From NCBI GenBank assembly GCA_942491465.1, contig CALOBA010000045.1, positions 1 through 64,000 of the forward strand: a stretch of DNA of 64,000 bases, read 5' to 3'. The stretch comes from CALOBA01 sp942491465 (GTDB lineage: Bacteria; Pseudomonadota; Gammaproteobacteria; Chromatiales; Chromatiaceae). Positions 26,901-36,200 of this stretch are shown piece after piece. Below the pieces are notes generated by a model. The model saw only the letters and a list, made by a program, of their open reading frames with translations. It did no database searches and had not been told where the DNA came from. Position 1 is the stretch's first letter. Each line of letters starts with the position of its first letter. The position numbers and the translations under genes were made by a program.

Positions 26901-27614
26901 TCAGGCCCAGCGCTCGACGATCTGCTCCAGCGCAGCGCGGTTGAAGGGCTTCGGCAGGAAGTCGTCCATGCCGGCGTCGATGCAGGCCTGGCGGTCGGTC
27001 GCCGTGGTGTGGGCGGTCAGGGCGATCACCGGGGTGCGCGGCAGTCCGCCAAGGGCCTCGCGCTGGCGCAGTCGCCGGGTGGCCTCCAGCCCGTCCATGA
27101 CCGGCATGCCGATATCCATCAGGATCAGCGCAAAGCGCCCGCGGTCGAGGGCCTCCAGCGCCTGTTGGCCATTGCCGGCAAGTTCGACCTTGACGCCGAC
27201 CTTCTCCAGCATGGCCTGCGCGATCTGCTGATTGATCAGGTTGTCTTCCACCAGCAGGGCGAGCCCCGGCGCGGCATGGCGCCGGCCTTGGTCGGCTTCC
27301 GGGGATTGTGGTGTGGGGGAGGGCAGGGCGTGGTCCGCTGCCGACGCGGTTTCCATGCCGGCCAGCTCCTCCACCTGTCGCGTCAGGTCGAGCAAGGCGC
27401 TGTGCGCCAGTCCCAGGTGTTCGGTCTGGTCTGCGGTCAGCGGGTCGTCGGCGACGAGCTGGAGGGCGCCGAGGGCGCTCGTGATCGCGGTCTTCGCGGC
27501 GTGCGCGAGGGCGGCGATGTCGGTGGGCTCGATCAGCGGATCGCGGGAAGGGGATTGTCGGCGGTCTTCCGGGGGATGCGGCGGACCGGCGCTGGGGTCT
27601 GTGTCGGCGGCCAT
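26901..27614 (-). CDS. receiver-domain protein with degenerate histidine-kinase-like N-terminus
   Basis: 237 residues. C-terminal receiver domain (about 115-237): LALLVEDNLINQQIAQAML, phospho-acceptor aspartate in LILMDIGMPVMDG, then VIALTAH and lysine in DFLPKPF. This set is of the type found in hybrid sensor kinases. The N-terminal half has a helical region (ALAHAAKTAITSALGALQLV) that resembles a HisKA dimer helix without its histidine. It is probably a two-component output or regulator, possibly the remnant of a hybrid kinase. It lies downstream of fdxB on the same strand with about 110 bases between. Target unknown. Confidence 0.8.
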   Translation of the reverse strand: MAADTDPSAGPPHPPEDRRQSPSRDPLIEPTDIAALAHAAKTAITSALGALQLVADDPLTADQTEHLGLAHSALLDLTRQVEELAGMETASAADHALPSPTPQSPEADQGRRHAAPGLALLVEDNLINQQIAQAMLEKVGVKVELAGNGQQALEALDRGRFALILMDIGMPVMDGLEATRRLRQREALGGLPRTPVIALTAHTTATDRQACIDAGMDDFLPKPFNRAALEQIVERWA

Positions 27615-27725
27615 TGCTGGGCTCCTGAACGCGCCGGACGGCGGCGCCCGGGGCGCCGCCGTCCGGTCCGAGAGCTGGACGAAGCCTGGCAGTTTACACC
27701 GCGCCGCCGGCGGTGGTGGTGTCGC

Positions 27726-28034
27726 TCAAGCGGCCATCGGCACGGTCTCGTGGCTCAGACACTTCTTCGGGCAGACGCGCGAGCAGGCCTCGCAGCCGAT
27801 GCAGTCGTTGATGTCCGCCAGGTTCATGACCATGCCCGGGGCCTCGTCGAAATCGTCGTCGAAGTCGTCGTCGTCGTCCAGATCCAGGTCGTCGCGGTCG
27901 ATCAGCTCGAAGACGTCGCGGGGGCAGACCTTGTAGCAGCGGCCGCAGCCGATGCAGTTGTTCTGGTTGAGTTCGGTGATGAACGACGGGACCCACTGGG
28001 TACCGCCGCGGGTCAGGCCGGTGATGGTGCTCAT
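27726..28034 (-). CDS. fdxB: nif-specific 2[4Fe-4S] ferredoxin (FdxB type)
   Basis: 102 residues. Two CxxCxxCxxxCP iron-sulfur motifs: NCIGCGRCYKVCPRDVFEL (about 27-45) and CIGCEACSRVCPKKCL (about 78-93). Between them is a strongly acidic insertion (DDLDLDDDDDFDDDFDEA) that adds bulk to the usual linker. It belongs to ferredoxin III, found in nif clusters of proteobacteria. It is the last gene of the nif run on this strand and presumably supplies electrons for nitrogenase or FeMo-cofactor assembly. The acidic loop may set partner choice (inference). Confidence 0.9.
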   Translation of the reverse strand: MSTITGLTRGGTQWVPSFITELNQNNCIGCGRCYKVCPRDVFELIDRDDLDLDDDDDFDDDFDEAPGMVMNLADINDCIGCEACSRVCPKKCLSHETVPMAA

Positions 28035-28127
28035 GATGATTGCTCGCAGGGCTGGTGGGACCAGGTCAGCGGCCTCGGCCCCGGGTTCTATTGGATGATG
28101 TGAAAGCTGGGCGGCAGGGGTGCCGGA

Positions 28128-28343
28128 TCAGGCCCCGTCGCGCTGCGCCGCCTGCAGTCGGGCAGTGGCCTCGGACCAGGCTACGCAGGCGTCGTAGCAG
28201 GCCTGGGAGATGCCGGGGATCTCTTCAAAGGCCGCCGGCAGGCGGTCTTCGACCAGGTCGTGCAGCTCGCCGGCACGCTCGGTGGCGATGCGCTTGGCCT
28301 TCTTGACGGCCTTTTCCAGGGCCTTCATCTCGTCGTCGGTCAT
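28128..28343 (-). CDS. small CCE_0567-type nif-associated protein
   Basis: 71 residues, predicted as a helical hairpin (EMKALEKAVKKAKRIATERA, then HDLVEDRLPAAFEEIPG, then two cysteine-containing turns ACYDACVAW). Such small proteins accompany the NifX-associated gene in many diazotrophs; homologues from cyanobacteria have been crystallised as metal-binding four-helix bundles. The two cysteines four residues apart may be the metal site. It lies about 45 bases after the stop of the NifX-associated gene in the same operon. Confidence 0.78.
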   Translation of the reverse strand: MTDDEMKALEKAVKKAKRIATERAGELHDLVEDRLPAAFEEIPGISQACYDACVAWSEATARLQAAQRDGA

Positions 28344-28390
28344 GGGTCTTGCTCGCGTCGGTCGGTTTCAGCTTGGGCGGTGGCGGGCGG

Positions 28391-28864
28391 TCAGAGCCCG
28401 GCCACCTTGGAGTGCTCGCCGATCAGCTCCAGCGCGACGGAGAGGTACTTGTCGGCCTCGTCCTTCGTCCGCGACAGGCTCTCGAAGCCGAAGCGGTGCA
28501 CGTCGCGCAGGCTGCGGTCGAGGACGACGAGCTTGCCGACGGTGATCAGCACGCGGCCGAAGCCCTCGTGGGTCAGGTGCACCAACGGCACGGCCATCAG
28601 CCCGCACTCCTTCTCGATCAGGGCCGAGATGGCGTTGTAGAAGACGCGGATGCGGGCGATGATCAGCTCGTCGGGGTCGCCGACGATGGGGATCTCGCGC
28701 TTCATCGCCTTGGTCAGGACGAACGGGCTCAGGATCTCGGCGGGGCCCATCTTGTCGAACTCGCCGTAGGGGTCGATGGCGCGCATCTGGCGGATCATCT
28801 CGACGCCGAAGTCGGTCTCCAGCACCGGGTCGTCGGCGGCTATGGTCGGGGTCGTCTCGGTCAT
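28391..28864 (-). CDS. NifX-associated nitrogen fixation protein (DUF269)
   Basis: 157 residues, the usual length. Landmarks are DPYGEFDKMGPAEILSPFVL, LIIARIRVFYNAISALIEKE and GFGRVLITVGKLVVLDRSLR. It is thought to help deliver or hold the FeMo-cofactor precursor with NifX; the exact role is not settled. Its start overlaps the stop of the RseC-like gene by four bases (ATGA), which keeps it within the nif translational chain. It is followed by the CCE_0567-type gene and fdxB, the normal company of this gene. Confidence 0.93.
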   Translation of the reverse strand: MTETTPTIAADDPVLETDFGVEMIRQMRAIDPYGEFDKMGPAEILSPFVLTKAMKREIPIVGDPDELIIARIRVFYNAISALIEKECGLMAVPLVHLTHEGFGRVLITVGKLVVLDRSLRDVHRFGFESLSRTKDEADKYLSVALELIGEHSKVAGL

Positions 28865-29382
28865 GCGGAATGCCTCAGGCTGTTGTCGTGTACGGGGTGG
28901 TCGGAAGGGTCAGGGACGGCCCTGTCCGTTAGGGTCAGCTCGACCTGTGTCGGGGCCACGCGTCGGATCAGCACCGGCTGGAAGCTGCCGCGCAGGCGCG
29001 GGCTGGCGGTGAGCCGGGCGCTGCCGAGCAGGCCGATGCCGAGGCCGGCGACGGCGGCCAGGGCGCTTGCCAGGTCGCCGCCCCCGGCCTGTCCGGCCAG
29101 GATCGCCGCGGCGGCCATGGCGAGGATCGGCAGCAGGTAGGCGAGCAGTGAGGCCTGGACCAGGGTGCCGTCGCCGATGCCGACGACCACCTGGTCGCCG
29201 GGGCGCAGCCCGAGCCCATCGCTGACGGCGAGCCGGGTGCTGCCGCCGCCGAACAGCTTGGCCAGCGTCGAGACGCCGCAGCCGCCGGCGCTGCCGCAGG
29301 CCGAGCAACTGCTCCGGCGCGGCACCTCCACCAGCACCTGGCCGTCGGCGCTGGCGATGACGTGGCCGGTGGCCTCGATCAT
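28861..29382 (-). CDS. RseC/SoxR-reducing-system family protein within the nif operon
   Basis: 173 residues from the ATG at 29382. The N-terminal cytoplasmic region carries cysteines of the RseC pattern (SCSACGSAGGCGVSTL), then GDQVVVGIGDGTLVQASLLAYLLPIL begins a pair of membrane helices (about 78-100 and 107-122). RseC works with the Rsx/Rnf electron-transport complex; Rnf feeds low-potential ferredoxin electrons to nitrogenase in purple bacteria. Overlaps: its ATG shares four bases with the nifX stop and its stop shares four bases with the next gene, so it is fully embedded. This is an unusual insertion between nifX and the NifX-associated gene. Confidence 0.87.
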   Translation of the reverse strand: MIEATGHVIASADGQVLVEVPRRSSCSACGSAGGCGVSTLAKLFGGGSTRLAVSDGLGLRPGDQVVVGIGDGTLVQASLLAYLLPILAMAAAAILAGQAGGGDLASALAAVAGLGIGLLGSARLTASPRLRGSFQPVLIRRVAPTQVELTLTDRAVPDPSDHPVHDNSLRHSA

Positions 29383-29870
29383 TCGCTCCAGCCCTCGGCG
29401 GCCATGGCGTCGAAGCGGTCGGCATCGCGCGGGGCCCGCAGGGCCATGGCCCGGCTGAGCCAGCTGCTCGGGCCGTCGCGCAGCTCGCGCTGCAGGTCGT
29501 GCAACAGGCCCTTGATGGGCGTGCCCGGGGTGACCTTCATGGGCTGGATGCCCGCGGCGCGCAGCTGGGCGATGGCCGAGGCGCCGACCGCCTGGCAGTA
29601 GACGACGTGGCACTCGCCGAGGGCCTGGATCTTGGCCGCGAGCTTGTCCTCGTTGCCGTCCATGTCCAGACGACCGAACTGGGCGACCTCCAGCAGCTCG
29701 TCGCCGTCGCTGGTCAGGGCATGGATCACAAACGCCTCGGCGGCGCCGAAGTGCTGGTCCACATGGCGCATGTCGGCGCTGGCGAAGGCGACCGTGAGCG
29801 TCGGCCCCGGCCGCGGCGGCGGCATCCGGTCGCCGGCCTTGACCAGCTTGAGTCTGCGTTCGAGGGTCAT
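29379..29870 (-). CDS. nifX: nitrogenase cofactor carrier NifX
   Basis: 163 residues: a NifX/NafY-type domain with LTVAFASADMRHVDQHFGAAEAFVIH and EDKLAAKIQALGECHVVYCQAVG, ending in PMKVTPGTPIKGLLHDLQ. It binds the FeMo-cofactor precursor VK/NifB-co between NifEN and apo-nitrogenase. An N-terminal extension of about 24 residues precedes the domain. It follows nifN by about 100 bases and its stop overlaps the start of the RseC-like gene. Confidence 0.93.
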   Translation of the reverse strand: MTLERRLKLVKAGDRMPPPRPGPTLTVAFASADMRHVDQHFGAAEAFVIHALTSDGDELLEVAQFGRLDMDGNEDKLAAKIQALGECHVVYCQAVGASAIAQLRAAGIQPMKVTPGTPIKGLLHDLQRELRDGPSSWLSRAMALRAPRDADRFDAMAAEGWSE

Positions 29871-29966
29871 GTCGTTGTCCTCAGCCTTAGGGTTAACCGC
29901 GCAGAGGTGAATCAGGCAGCGCGCGAGCTTTGGGGTGCGCTTCGAAGTCGGAATCGGGCCAAGCCG

Positions 29967-31367
29967 TCAAGCCGCCTGCTCCCCCGCCGGCCACTGCTTG
30001 AGCCGCGAGCGGTAGGGGTGGATCTCGCCCTTCTCCAGCGACAGCATGATGTTGGCCAGGTCGAACAGGGTCTGGCGGCTGCCCTGGTAGCCGATCCAGC
30101 AGCGGGCGTAGCCGCCGACCAGGTCGAACTGCGGGAAGCCGGCCCGCAACAGCGGGATGCCCAGGCGCTCGGCGGTGTGCACGCCGTGGGAGTTGCAGAT
30201 CATCATCTCGGCGCCGTTGGCGCGGGCGAGCTGCTCCAGGTCCTCCAGGTCGCCGATCTTGACCGACTCGGTGACCGCTCGGGCCAGCGCCGGGCTGTTC
30301 GATGGGGCCACGGCAGCGACGGTCTCGGCGCCCATCTCGGCGAGCAGGCCGCTGAACGCAACCAGCAGATCGGGGTCGGCGGCGACGGCGACGCGGGCCT
30401 GGCCCACGGAGAAGTGGGCGTCGAGCATGGCGTCCTGCAGCTGCGAGCGCTGGCGCTCGATCAGGCTCGGCACCGGCTCGGCGCTGATCTCGGCCAGGGT
30501 CATGATCAGGCGATCGTTGGCCTCCAGGCCCATCAGGTGCGGGAAGCGATAGTCGGGCACGCCGGTGCGCTCGGCGAGCAGGTCGGCGGCGCCGTCCATG
30601 ACGCTGCCGATGACCAGCGTGGCGGCGGCCTCTCCCAGGTGCGCCAGCTCGTCCAGCGGGGTGCCGCCGATGGTGATGGGGCTGAAGTCGGTGTCGACCA
30701 GGTGGCCGTCCAGCGCATCGCTGATGTCCGGCAGCACCACCGGGCGCAGCCGAAAGCGCTCCATCAGGTCCTTCAGATGCTCCAGGTCGCCGGTGGTCAG
30801 GTGCGGGCCGGCGAGCACGTTGACCTGGCGCTGGCGTTGGCCGGGGCGGGTGCCGGCGTCCACCGCCTTGGGCACCAGGTCGTCGATCATGGCGCGCACG
30901 GCGGCGGCGAAGCCGGTCTCCAGGCAGCCGCGATAGTCGGGGGTCGAGACCGGGACCACGGCGATCTGGTCGTACTGCGGATGCGCCTTGCGGAACTCCT
31001 TGACGGCGCGGCGGATGTCGGAGCCCTGGGTCTCCACCAGACCGGTGGTGGGCACGCCGATCAGGTCCGGGGCGTTCTTGGCGCAGATGGTCGCGAGCCC
31101 TTCGACGACGCTGTCATCGCCGCCCATGATGGTGCTGACCTGGTCCATGGCCGTGGTCTGCAGCGGCATGGGCTCGCGGAAGTGCTGGATGAAGAAGATC
31201 TTGCCGAAGGCGGTGCAGCCCTGGGAGCCGTGCAGCATCGGGATGCTGCGGTTCATGCCCAAGAAGGCGAGCGCCGCACCGATGGTGGTGCTGGCCTTCA
31301 GCGGGCTCACGGCCAGGGCCTTGTTGCGCTTGACGATGCGCGGGCCGATGACGGGCAGATCAGACAT
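29967..31367 (-). CDS. nifN: nitrogenase FeMo-cofactor scaffold subunit NifN
   Basis: 466 residues from the ATG at 31367, which has GGAGGT about six bases upstream and so keeps its own ribosome binding site. NifN is the beta-like subunit of the NifEN scaffold on which NifB-co matures. Visible: KRNKALAVSPLKASTTIG, LHGSQGCTAFGKIFFIQHF, MDQVSTIMGGDDSV, VPVSTPDYRGCLETGFAA and FPQFDLVGGYARCWIGYQG, all as in Azotobacter NifN. In the sequence as given, the ORF extends upstream into nifE without a stop; see the nifE entry. The natural nifE stop (TGA, 31360-31362) would overlap the nifN start by eight bases. Confidence 0.93.
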   Translation of the reverse strand: MSDLPVIGPRIVKRNKALAVSPLKASTTIGAALAFLGMNRSIPMLHGSQGCTAFGKIFFIQHFREPMPLQTTAMDQVSTIMGGDDSVVEGLATICAKNAPDLIGVPTTGLVETQGSDIRRAVKEFRKAHPQYDQIAVVPVSTPDYRGCLETGFAAAVRAMIDDLVPKAVDAGTRPGQRQRQVNVLAGPHLTTGDLEHLKDLMERFRLRPVVLPDISDALDGHLVDTDFSPITIGGTPLDELAHLGEAAATLVIGSVMDGAADLLAERTGVPDYRFPHLMGLEANDRLIMTLAEISAEPVPSLIERQRSQLQDAMLDAHFSVGQARVAVAADPDLLVAFSGLLAEMGAETVAAVAPSNSPALARAVTESVKIGDLEDLEQLARANGAEMMICNSHGVHTAERLGIPLLRAGFPQFDLVGGYARCWIGYQGSRQTLFDLANIMLSLEKGEIHPYRSRLKQWPAGEQAA

Positions 31368-32816
31368 GGGCCACCTCCGCTGCGGTGTCGGCCGGGGCTT
31401 GGGGGTGGTGGTCTCGGGGGAGGCGCTGTGGGGCGCCGTGGCGCGCTGCCAGGGCGGGGCGCTGCGCACCGCCGACCAGATCGGGCTCTCGATGCTGTTG
31501 CAGAGCTGGCGGGCCAGCTCGAGCATGCCGTCGTAGCCGGCGTAGCCGAACTCGCGCTCCTGATTGACGTCCAGGAACGGCATCCGCGCCTTCAGCGCCG
31601 TGTACATGTTGCGGCCGCCGGCGATCAGGATGTCGACATCCTGCTCTCGGCAGATGTCCAACAGCTTGCGCGGGTTGCCCTCGTCGATCATCACCGCGTC
31701 CTCGCCCATGAGCTCGCGGATGCGGGCCTTGTCGTCCTCGGTGGACTTGCGGGTGCCGGTGGCGACCACGGTCATGCCCAAGTCCTGCAGCGCGGCGATC
31801 ACGGACCAGGACTTGACGCCGCCGGTGTAGAGCAGGACCCGCTTGCCGGTGAGGCGCTCGCGCCAGGGCGCCAGCTCGGCGTTGATGCGCGCCTCCTCGC
31901 GCTCGATCAGGGCCTCGGTGCGGGCGGTCAGGTCCGGGTCGTCGATGATGCGGGCGAAGCTGCGCAGCGCCGCCGAGACGTCGGCGACGCCGTAGAAGCT
32001 GCCCTCGAACCAGGGCGTGCCGAAGGCCTCTTGGAGCTTGCGGGCGACGTTGATCATGGCCTTGGAGCAGACCATCATGTTGACCTCGGCGCGGTGCATG
32101 GTCTGCACCTCGCGGAAGCGCGCATCGCCGGACAGGGTGCAGAGCACGCGCAGCCCCAGGGCGTCGAGCAGCGGCAAGACGTGCCAGAGCTCGCCGGCGA
32201 TGTTGTACTCGCCGACCAGGCTGATGTCGTGGACCTTGAAGCCGGGGCGCTCGATGCCCGCCGGTACCGGGTCCGGCTCGCGCTTGCCGCAGACCTGGTT
32301 GACCATGGTCTCGCCGGCGATGCGGTTGCCCAGGTTCTTGGTACCGTAGAAGCCGGCCGCGTCCACCGACACCACCGGGGTGCCCCAGCGCTCGGTGGCC
32401 GCCTTGCAGACCGCGTCCACGTCGTCGCCGATCAGGGCCGGCACGCAGGTGTTGTAGACGAACACCGCCGCCGGCTGGTAGCTGTCGATGGCCTGCTTGA
32501 TCCCATGAAACAGCCGCTTCTCGCCGCGGCCCATGATCACGTCCTGCTCGGTCAGATCGGTGGTCATGCCGAGCTTGAACAGCTTGGGGCCGGTGGAGCG
32601 GGTGCCGCGATTGTCCCAGGCGTTGCCGGCACAGGCGATGGAGCCGTGGACGATGTGGGCGACGTCGGCGATGGGCAGCAGTGCGATCTGCGCGCCGTCG
32701 AAAGAGCAGCCGCCGGCGGTGGCCCCGGGCTTGGGCTTGGCACAGCCGGACTTGGCGTTGTTGTTGTGTGCGCAGGCGGGCTCGTCGAGCAGCGCGGCGA
32801 TGTCTTTTTGCTTCAT
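31360..32816 (-). CDS. nifE: nitrogenase FeMo-cofactor scaffold subunit NifE, 3' end frameshifted
   Basis: About 480 residues. NifE is the alpha-like subunit of the NifEN scaffold. The N-terminus (MKQKDIAALLDEPACAHNN), FDGAQIALLPIADVAHIVHG, DNRGTRS, VYNTCVPALIGDDVDAVC, YTGGVKSWSV and FGYAGYDGML match the family closely. Near the 3' end the main frame runs on into nifN. One base before or after, the alternative frame ends in QAPADTAAEVAHV-stop, overlapping the nifN ATG in the normal way. The switch can be explained by one C missing from a run of five (plus-strand G run, 31401-31405). So it is either a sequencing error or a recent indel that creates a NifE-NifN fusion. Confidence 0.92.
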
Positions 32817-32852
32817 GGGTGGTCCGTTCGGCTTCGGGATGCCGACCGGTCA

Positions 32853-32868
32853 AGCAGGGTTTGTGCCA
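32853..32868 (-). promoter_or_regulatory. sigma-54 promoter of the nif operon
   Basis: On the minus strand TGGCACAAACCCTGCT fits the consensus TGGCAC-N5-TTGCW with a single deviation; the GG and GC elements are 12 bases apart as required. It ends 37 bases upstream of the nifE start. With the NifA site at 32975-32990 it forms a complete NifA-dependent promoter. Confidence 0.85.
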
Positions 32869-32974
32869 GCGTCCTGCCCGATGCGGATGGCGCCTGGTCG
32901 CGCAGACGCAAAGACATCGACGGATCAACGCGTTGGCCGCTTGTGATAGGCCCGACAGCGGGGTTGTCGGGGCC

Positions 32975-32990
32975 TGTCGGAAAGCCGACA
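32975..32990 (-). promoter_or_regulatory. NifA upstream activator site
   Basis: TGTCGGAAAGCCGACA matches TGT-N10-ACA exactly and is almost a perfect palindrome. It lies about 107 bases upstream of the sigma-54 element, the usual distance for NifA looping to RNA polymerase. Confidence 0.85.
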
Positions 32991-33048
32991 ACGGGGGCTT
33001 TGCGACAGAGTAGCTTATGTGCTTCTAACGTCACTTCTCAAAACGGTG

Positions 33049-33145
33049 GCTCGGGGGCGGGACGCCCCCGCTCCGGGGACTGGGAGCAGCGGCGTCTCGC
33101 CGCTGATCGGCCGCGGCGGCAGCCTGCGGGGGCTCGGGGGCGGGC
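33049..33145. repeat. dispersed hairpin repeat, copy A
   Basis: About 97 bases nearly identical, in opposite orientation, to 45424-45519. It contains CGGGGGCGGGACGCCCCCG and AGCGGCGTCTCGCCGCT, two of the three hairpins in the 112-bp array at 13031-13541. It fills the gap between the nif promoter and the broken membrane-protein gene, and no gene is seen between 33031 and 33285. Confidence 0.85.
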
Positions 33146-33284
33146 TCAACGCAGCGCGGCACCGAGGTCACAAACCGTTGGCTCGGATCGCAATCCCAGT
33201 CAGTCCCGCCGCCAAGGGGGCCGGCGGCGCAAGCGCCGCCGTGGGGCGCCCGAGCGACGGCCCATGGCCGCCACGCGCACGCCA

Positions 33285-36200
33285 TCAACCGAACAGTTCC
33301 AACAGCCCGATCCCGAGGGCGCCGAACGGCAGCAGGGCCATGCGCACCAGCGGTCGCGCCGGCAGCGGCTTGAAGGCGCCGTCGCGCAACTGCGAGACCT
33401 GGCGGAGAAGGAACCTGAGCTCGGCGCAGGCCCGCGGATCCGGGTCCGAGGCGCTGCGGTTTGCGTCGAGCCGGGCCTGGTAGTAGTCGTGGGCACGATG
33501 CCTGGCGACGTCGGCGGCGCGCTGGATGCCGAAGGCATCGAAGAAGACGTAGAAGGCGAAGATCAGATAGACGATCAGGATGCTCGCCGGCATGCTGATG
33601 GTGTCGAACCAAGGCACGCGCGCGACCACAAGCACCACCAGCACGACCATCGGATAGAGCACCAGACGCATGGCCAGATCGGCATGCTCCGCGACCACCT
33701 TCAATGCGATCCACGGCGACAATCGCTCGGGGTCGATGCGCAGATCGGCCGTAAAGCCGGTGGCGACCCCCGTCGGCCAATGCATTGGCTCCGCGGCCAC
33801 CGACGCGGCCGAGAGCTTGTCGATGAAGCCCCGGCTCAGCAACGTGATATCGAGCACGGTGAAGGCGAGCATGCCGGCGAAGAAAACGCCGAGCAGCCGC
33901 AGGTCCAGATAGATGCGGGCCAGCTGCGCATCGCGCACCGGGCTGTTGCCGCCGCCGCCGGTGGCCTGATAGAGCGCGGCCACCAGCGTGAACAGGATCA
34001 GCGACAGGGCCGCTACCCGCACCATCCGCCGACAGGCGTTGGAGCGGCGCCTGTATTCGGGCCACAGGGCATGCCCGGGGTGTCCGCCCGATGCCGCTGC
34101 GGTCTCGACATCGGCGCGCCGACGCCCGGGCCGACCGAGCCCGCGCAGTCGATGCCAACCTGCTCGCCAGAGCGCGAGCCCGGCGCCCAGCGCCGGCGCA
34201 AGACACGACCACAGCCTGTCGTCGGCGTCGCGATCGAGAAAATAGCGCTGCGAGAGTTCGCGCATGTTGGCGCGAAAACGCATCAGCGCGCGCACCATGA
34301 ACAGCACCGACAGCACCACCGCCAATAGCTGCAGATACACCGGCATCCAGATGCTGACGCCGCTGGTCAGGCTGAACGGCTCAAAGCAGGTGAGCCCGCC
34401 GAGGTTAAGCGGACAGCTCAGGCGCGCCAGATCCTGCCAAAGCCAATACACCAGGAGGCCGAGCCCGGCCAGCCCCAGCAGCAGGCCGACGCGGGTCCCC
34501 CGCGAGCCCAGCGGCAACCGCCATGCGCGCCGAGCGGAGAATCGGGACGGGTGCCAACGGTAGATCAGCAGCATCAGGCCCCCGCCCATGGCCAGCAGCA
34601 CCAATACATCGAGCATCGCGTCGATGCGGTACCTGTGCAGGTTCTTGAACGGCGGATTGCAGCCGCCGGGGTCCGTGCAGAGGCGACCATACTCATCGAG
34701 CTCATCGGGCGTGCCGGACGGCAGCACCACCGGACCCCGGCGCCCGATCTCGAACCGCGACACGGCGCCGTCCGTGCCGCTACCCGGCTTGCACCCCTTC
34801 GGCAGTGCGTCCACGGCCTTCAGGGTCGCGTAGTAGAGCGCGCTCTGATACCCGCTGCGAAACGGAGGGATCGGACCCTGGCAAGAATCCACGCAGCCGT
34901 CGTTCGAACAGTCGCGCTCGGCGAGCTTCAGCCCGAAACCGCCGGCGACCACCAAGCCGCGTGTCCAAGGTAGTTGATCCGGCGCGTAGAGCCGAGCATC
35001 CAGGTCCGTGGTGAAAAACACCGCGGACGGAAACGCGGGCCGCAGGGCCTTGATGATCAGGAGCTTGTCATGGATGTCGCTGCCCAGAACACCGATCGCC
35101 CCGATGCTATGGTGGCTCGGCAGTCCCTGCTCCAGCCTGCTCAGTTCAGCGCTCAAGCGGCGAAGATAGTCGAGCTGCGGCGTCCCCTGGGCCGCCTCCG
35201 CCCGGGCAATGTCGTCGGGGACATCGGCGCCGGGCGGGTCGTCGTCCTGATCACCGCCCGCCGGCTTCGCCAATACCCCATCGAGACCGCGCATATAGCT
35301 GAATAAATGTATCCGAGGGAAGGTCTTCAGGCAAAGTTCCTTAAACGTATCTGGATGCCAACGACTGGGAGCCCTCGACGTCCTGAGCGCAATACTGCGG
35401 CCAGAAATACGCCAGCGAGTACGAGGGGATGTCTGCAACATCCGATGCCGTTTTGCCCGAATGCTTGCATTGCAGTCTTTGCGCCTCGGAACATCAGGGC
35501 CTTGCCGACGCTATAGGGCAACGAGCGGCCGTAGGCGGTATCCCATTCCGAGATCAGGACTGTATGCTTCAATCGCCCCGGTTGCCTATCGGTGGCCGGA
35601 CCTCTGACCCGTAAGACGGGTCATCACTCGCGGACTTGCCGACCCGCCGCGCAGCCATTGCCGACCTCGCACGCCGCCCGGGCGAAGAGCCGAGCTTTCA
35701 GCTCATGGGCAAGGGCCTCGGCCAGCGCGCCGTCGTCGGGGGTGTCGCGATGGAGCTTAAAGCAGAGATGATTGCTCAGGTAGTCGGCGACGCTGATACT
35801 TGGTTGCGCGATCCCCGCGCGCTTGAACAGCTGCTCGTCGGCCGCAGTCGCCGTCGCGGGGTAGATGTCGAGATGCAAGCCCTTGGGCGTGTTGCCGATG
35901 GGGCAGGCATCCTCGGCTCCAGCCTTGGCTTCGCGCAGCATCCCGACGAGCCCGTCCGATGTCGCCGGTCCGAGCACCGCGACCTGGACCGGTGGCTTGT
36001 TGTATCGCCAGCACTTAGGCAGGATGCCGAGCACCAGGCGGGTGAGACGCTGACGGAAACACGGTTGGAACGCCGAATCGTCGAGCCAGAGCACCAGCGT
36101 TGCCGTCGGTTTGACCTGGCCATCTGACGAACCCGGAGCCGTCGGATTAGCTGCCGTCATCGTCGTCGGTTCGGCCGGGCGATTTTCCGCTCGATGAGCC

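Noticed and set aside
29967..32816. A true NifEN fusion protein
   Set aside because: The alternative frame restores the normal nifE end overlapping the nifN start, and nifN has its own ribosome binding site; a one-base run-length change is the simpler reading, so two genes are annotated.
29499..34328. 1609-codon plus-strand ORF over the nif operon
   Set aside because: It is antisense to nifX, nifN, nifE and the broken membrane protein, all of which show strong family motifs on the minus strand; open only because of GC-rich codon bias.
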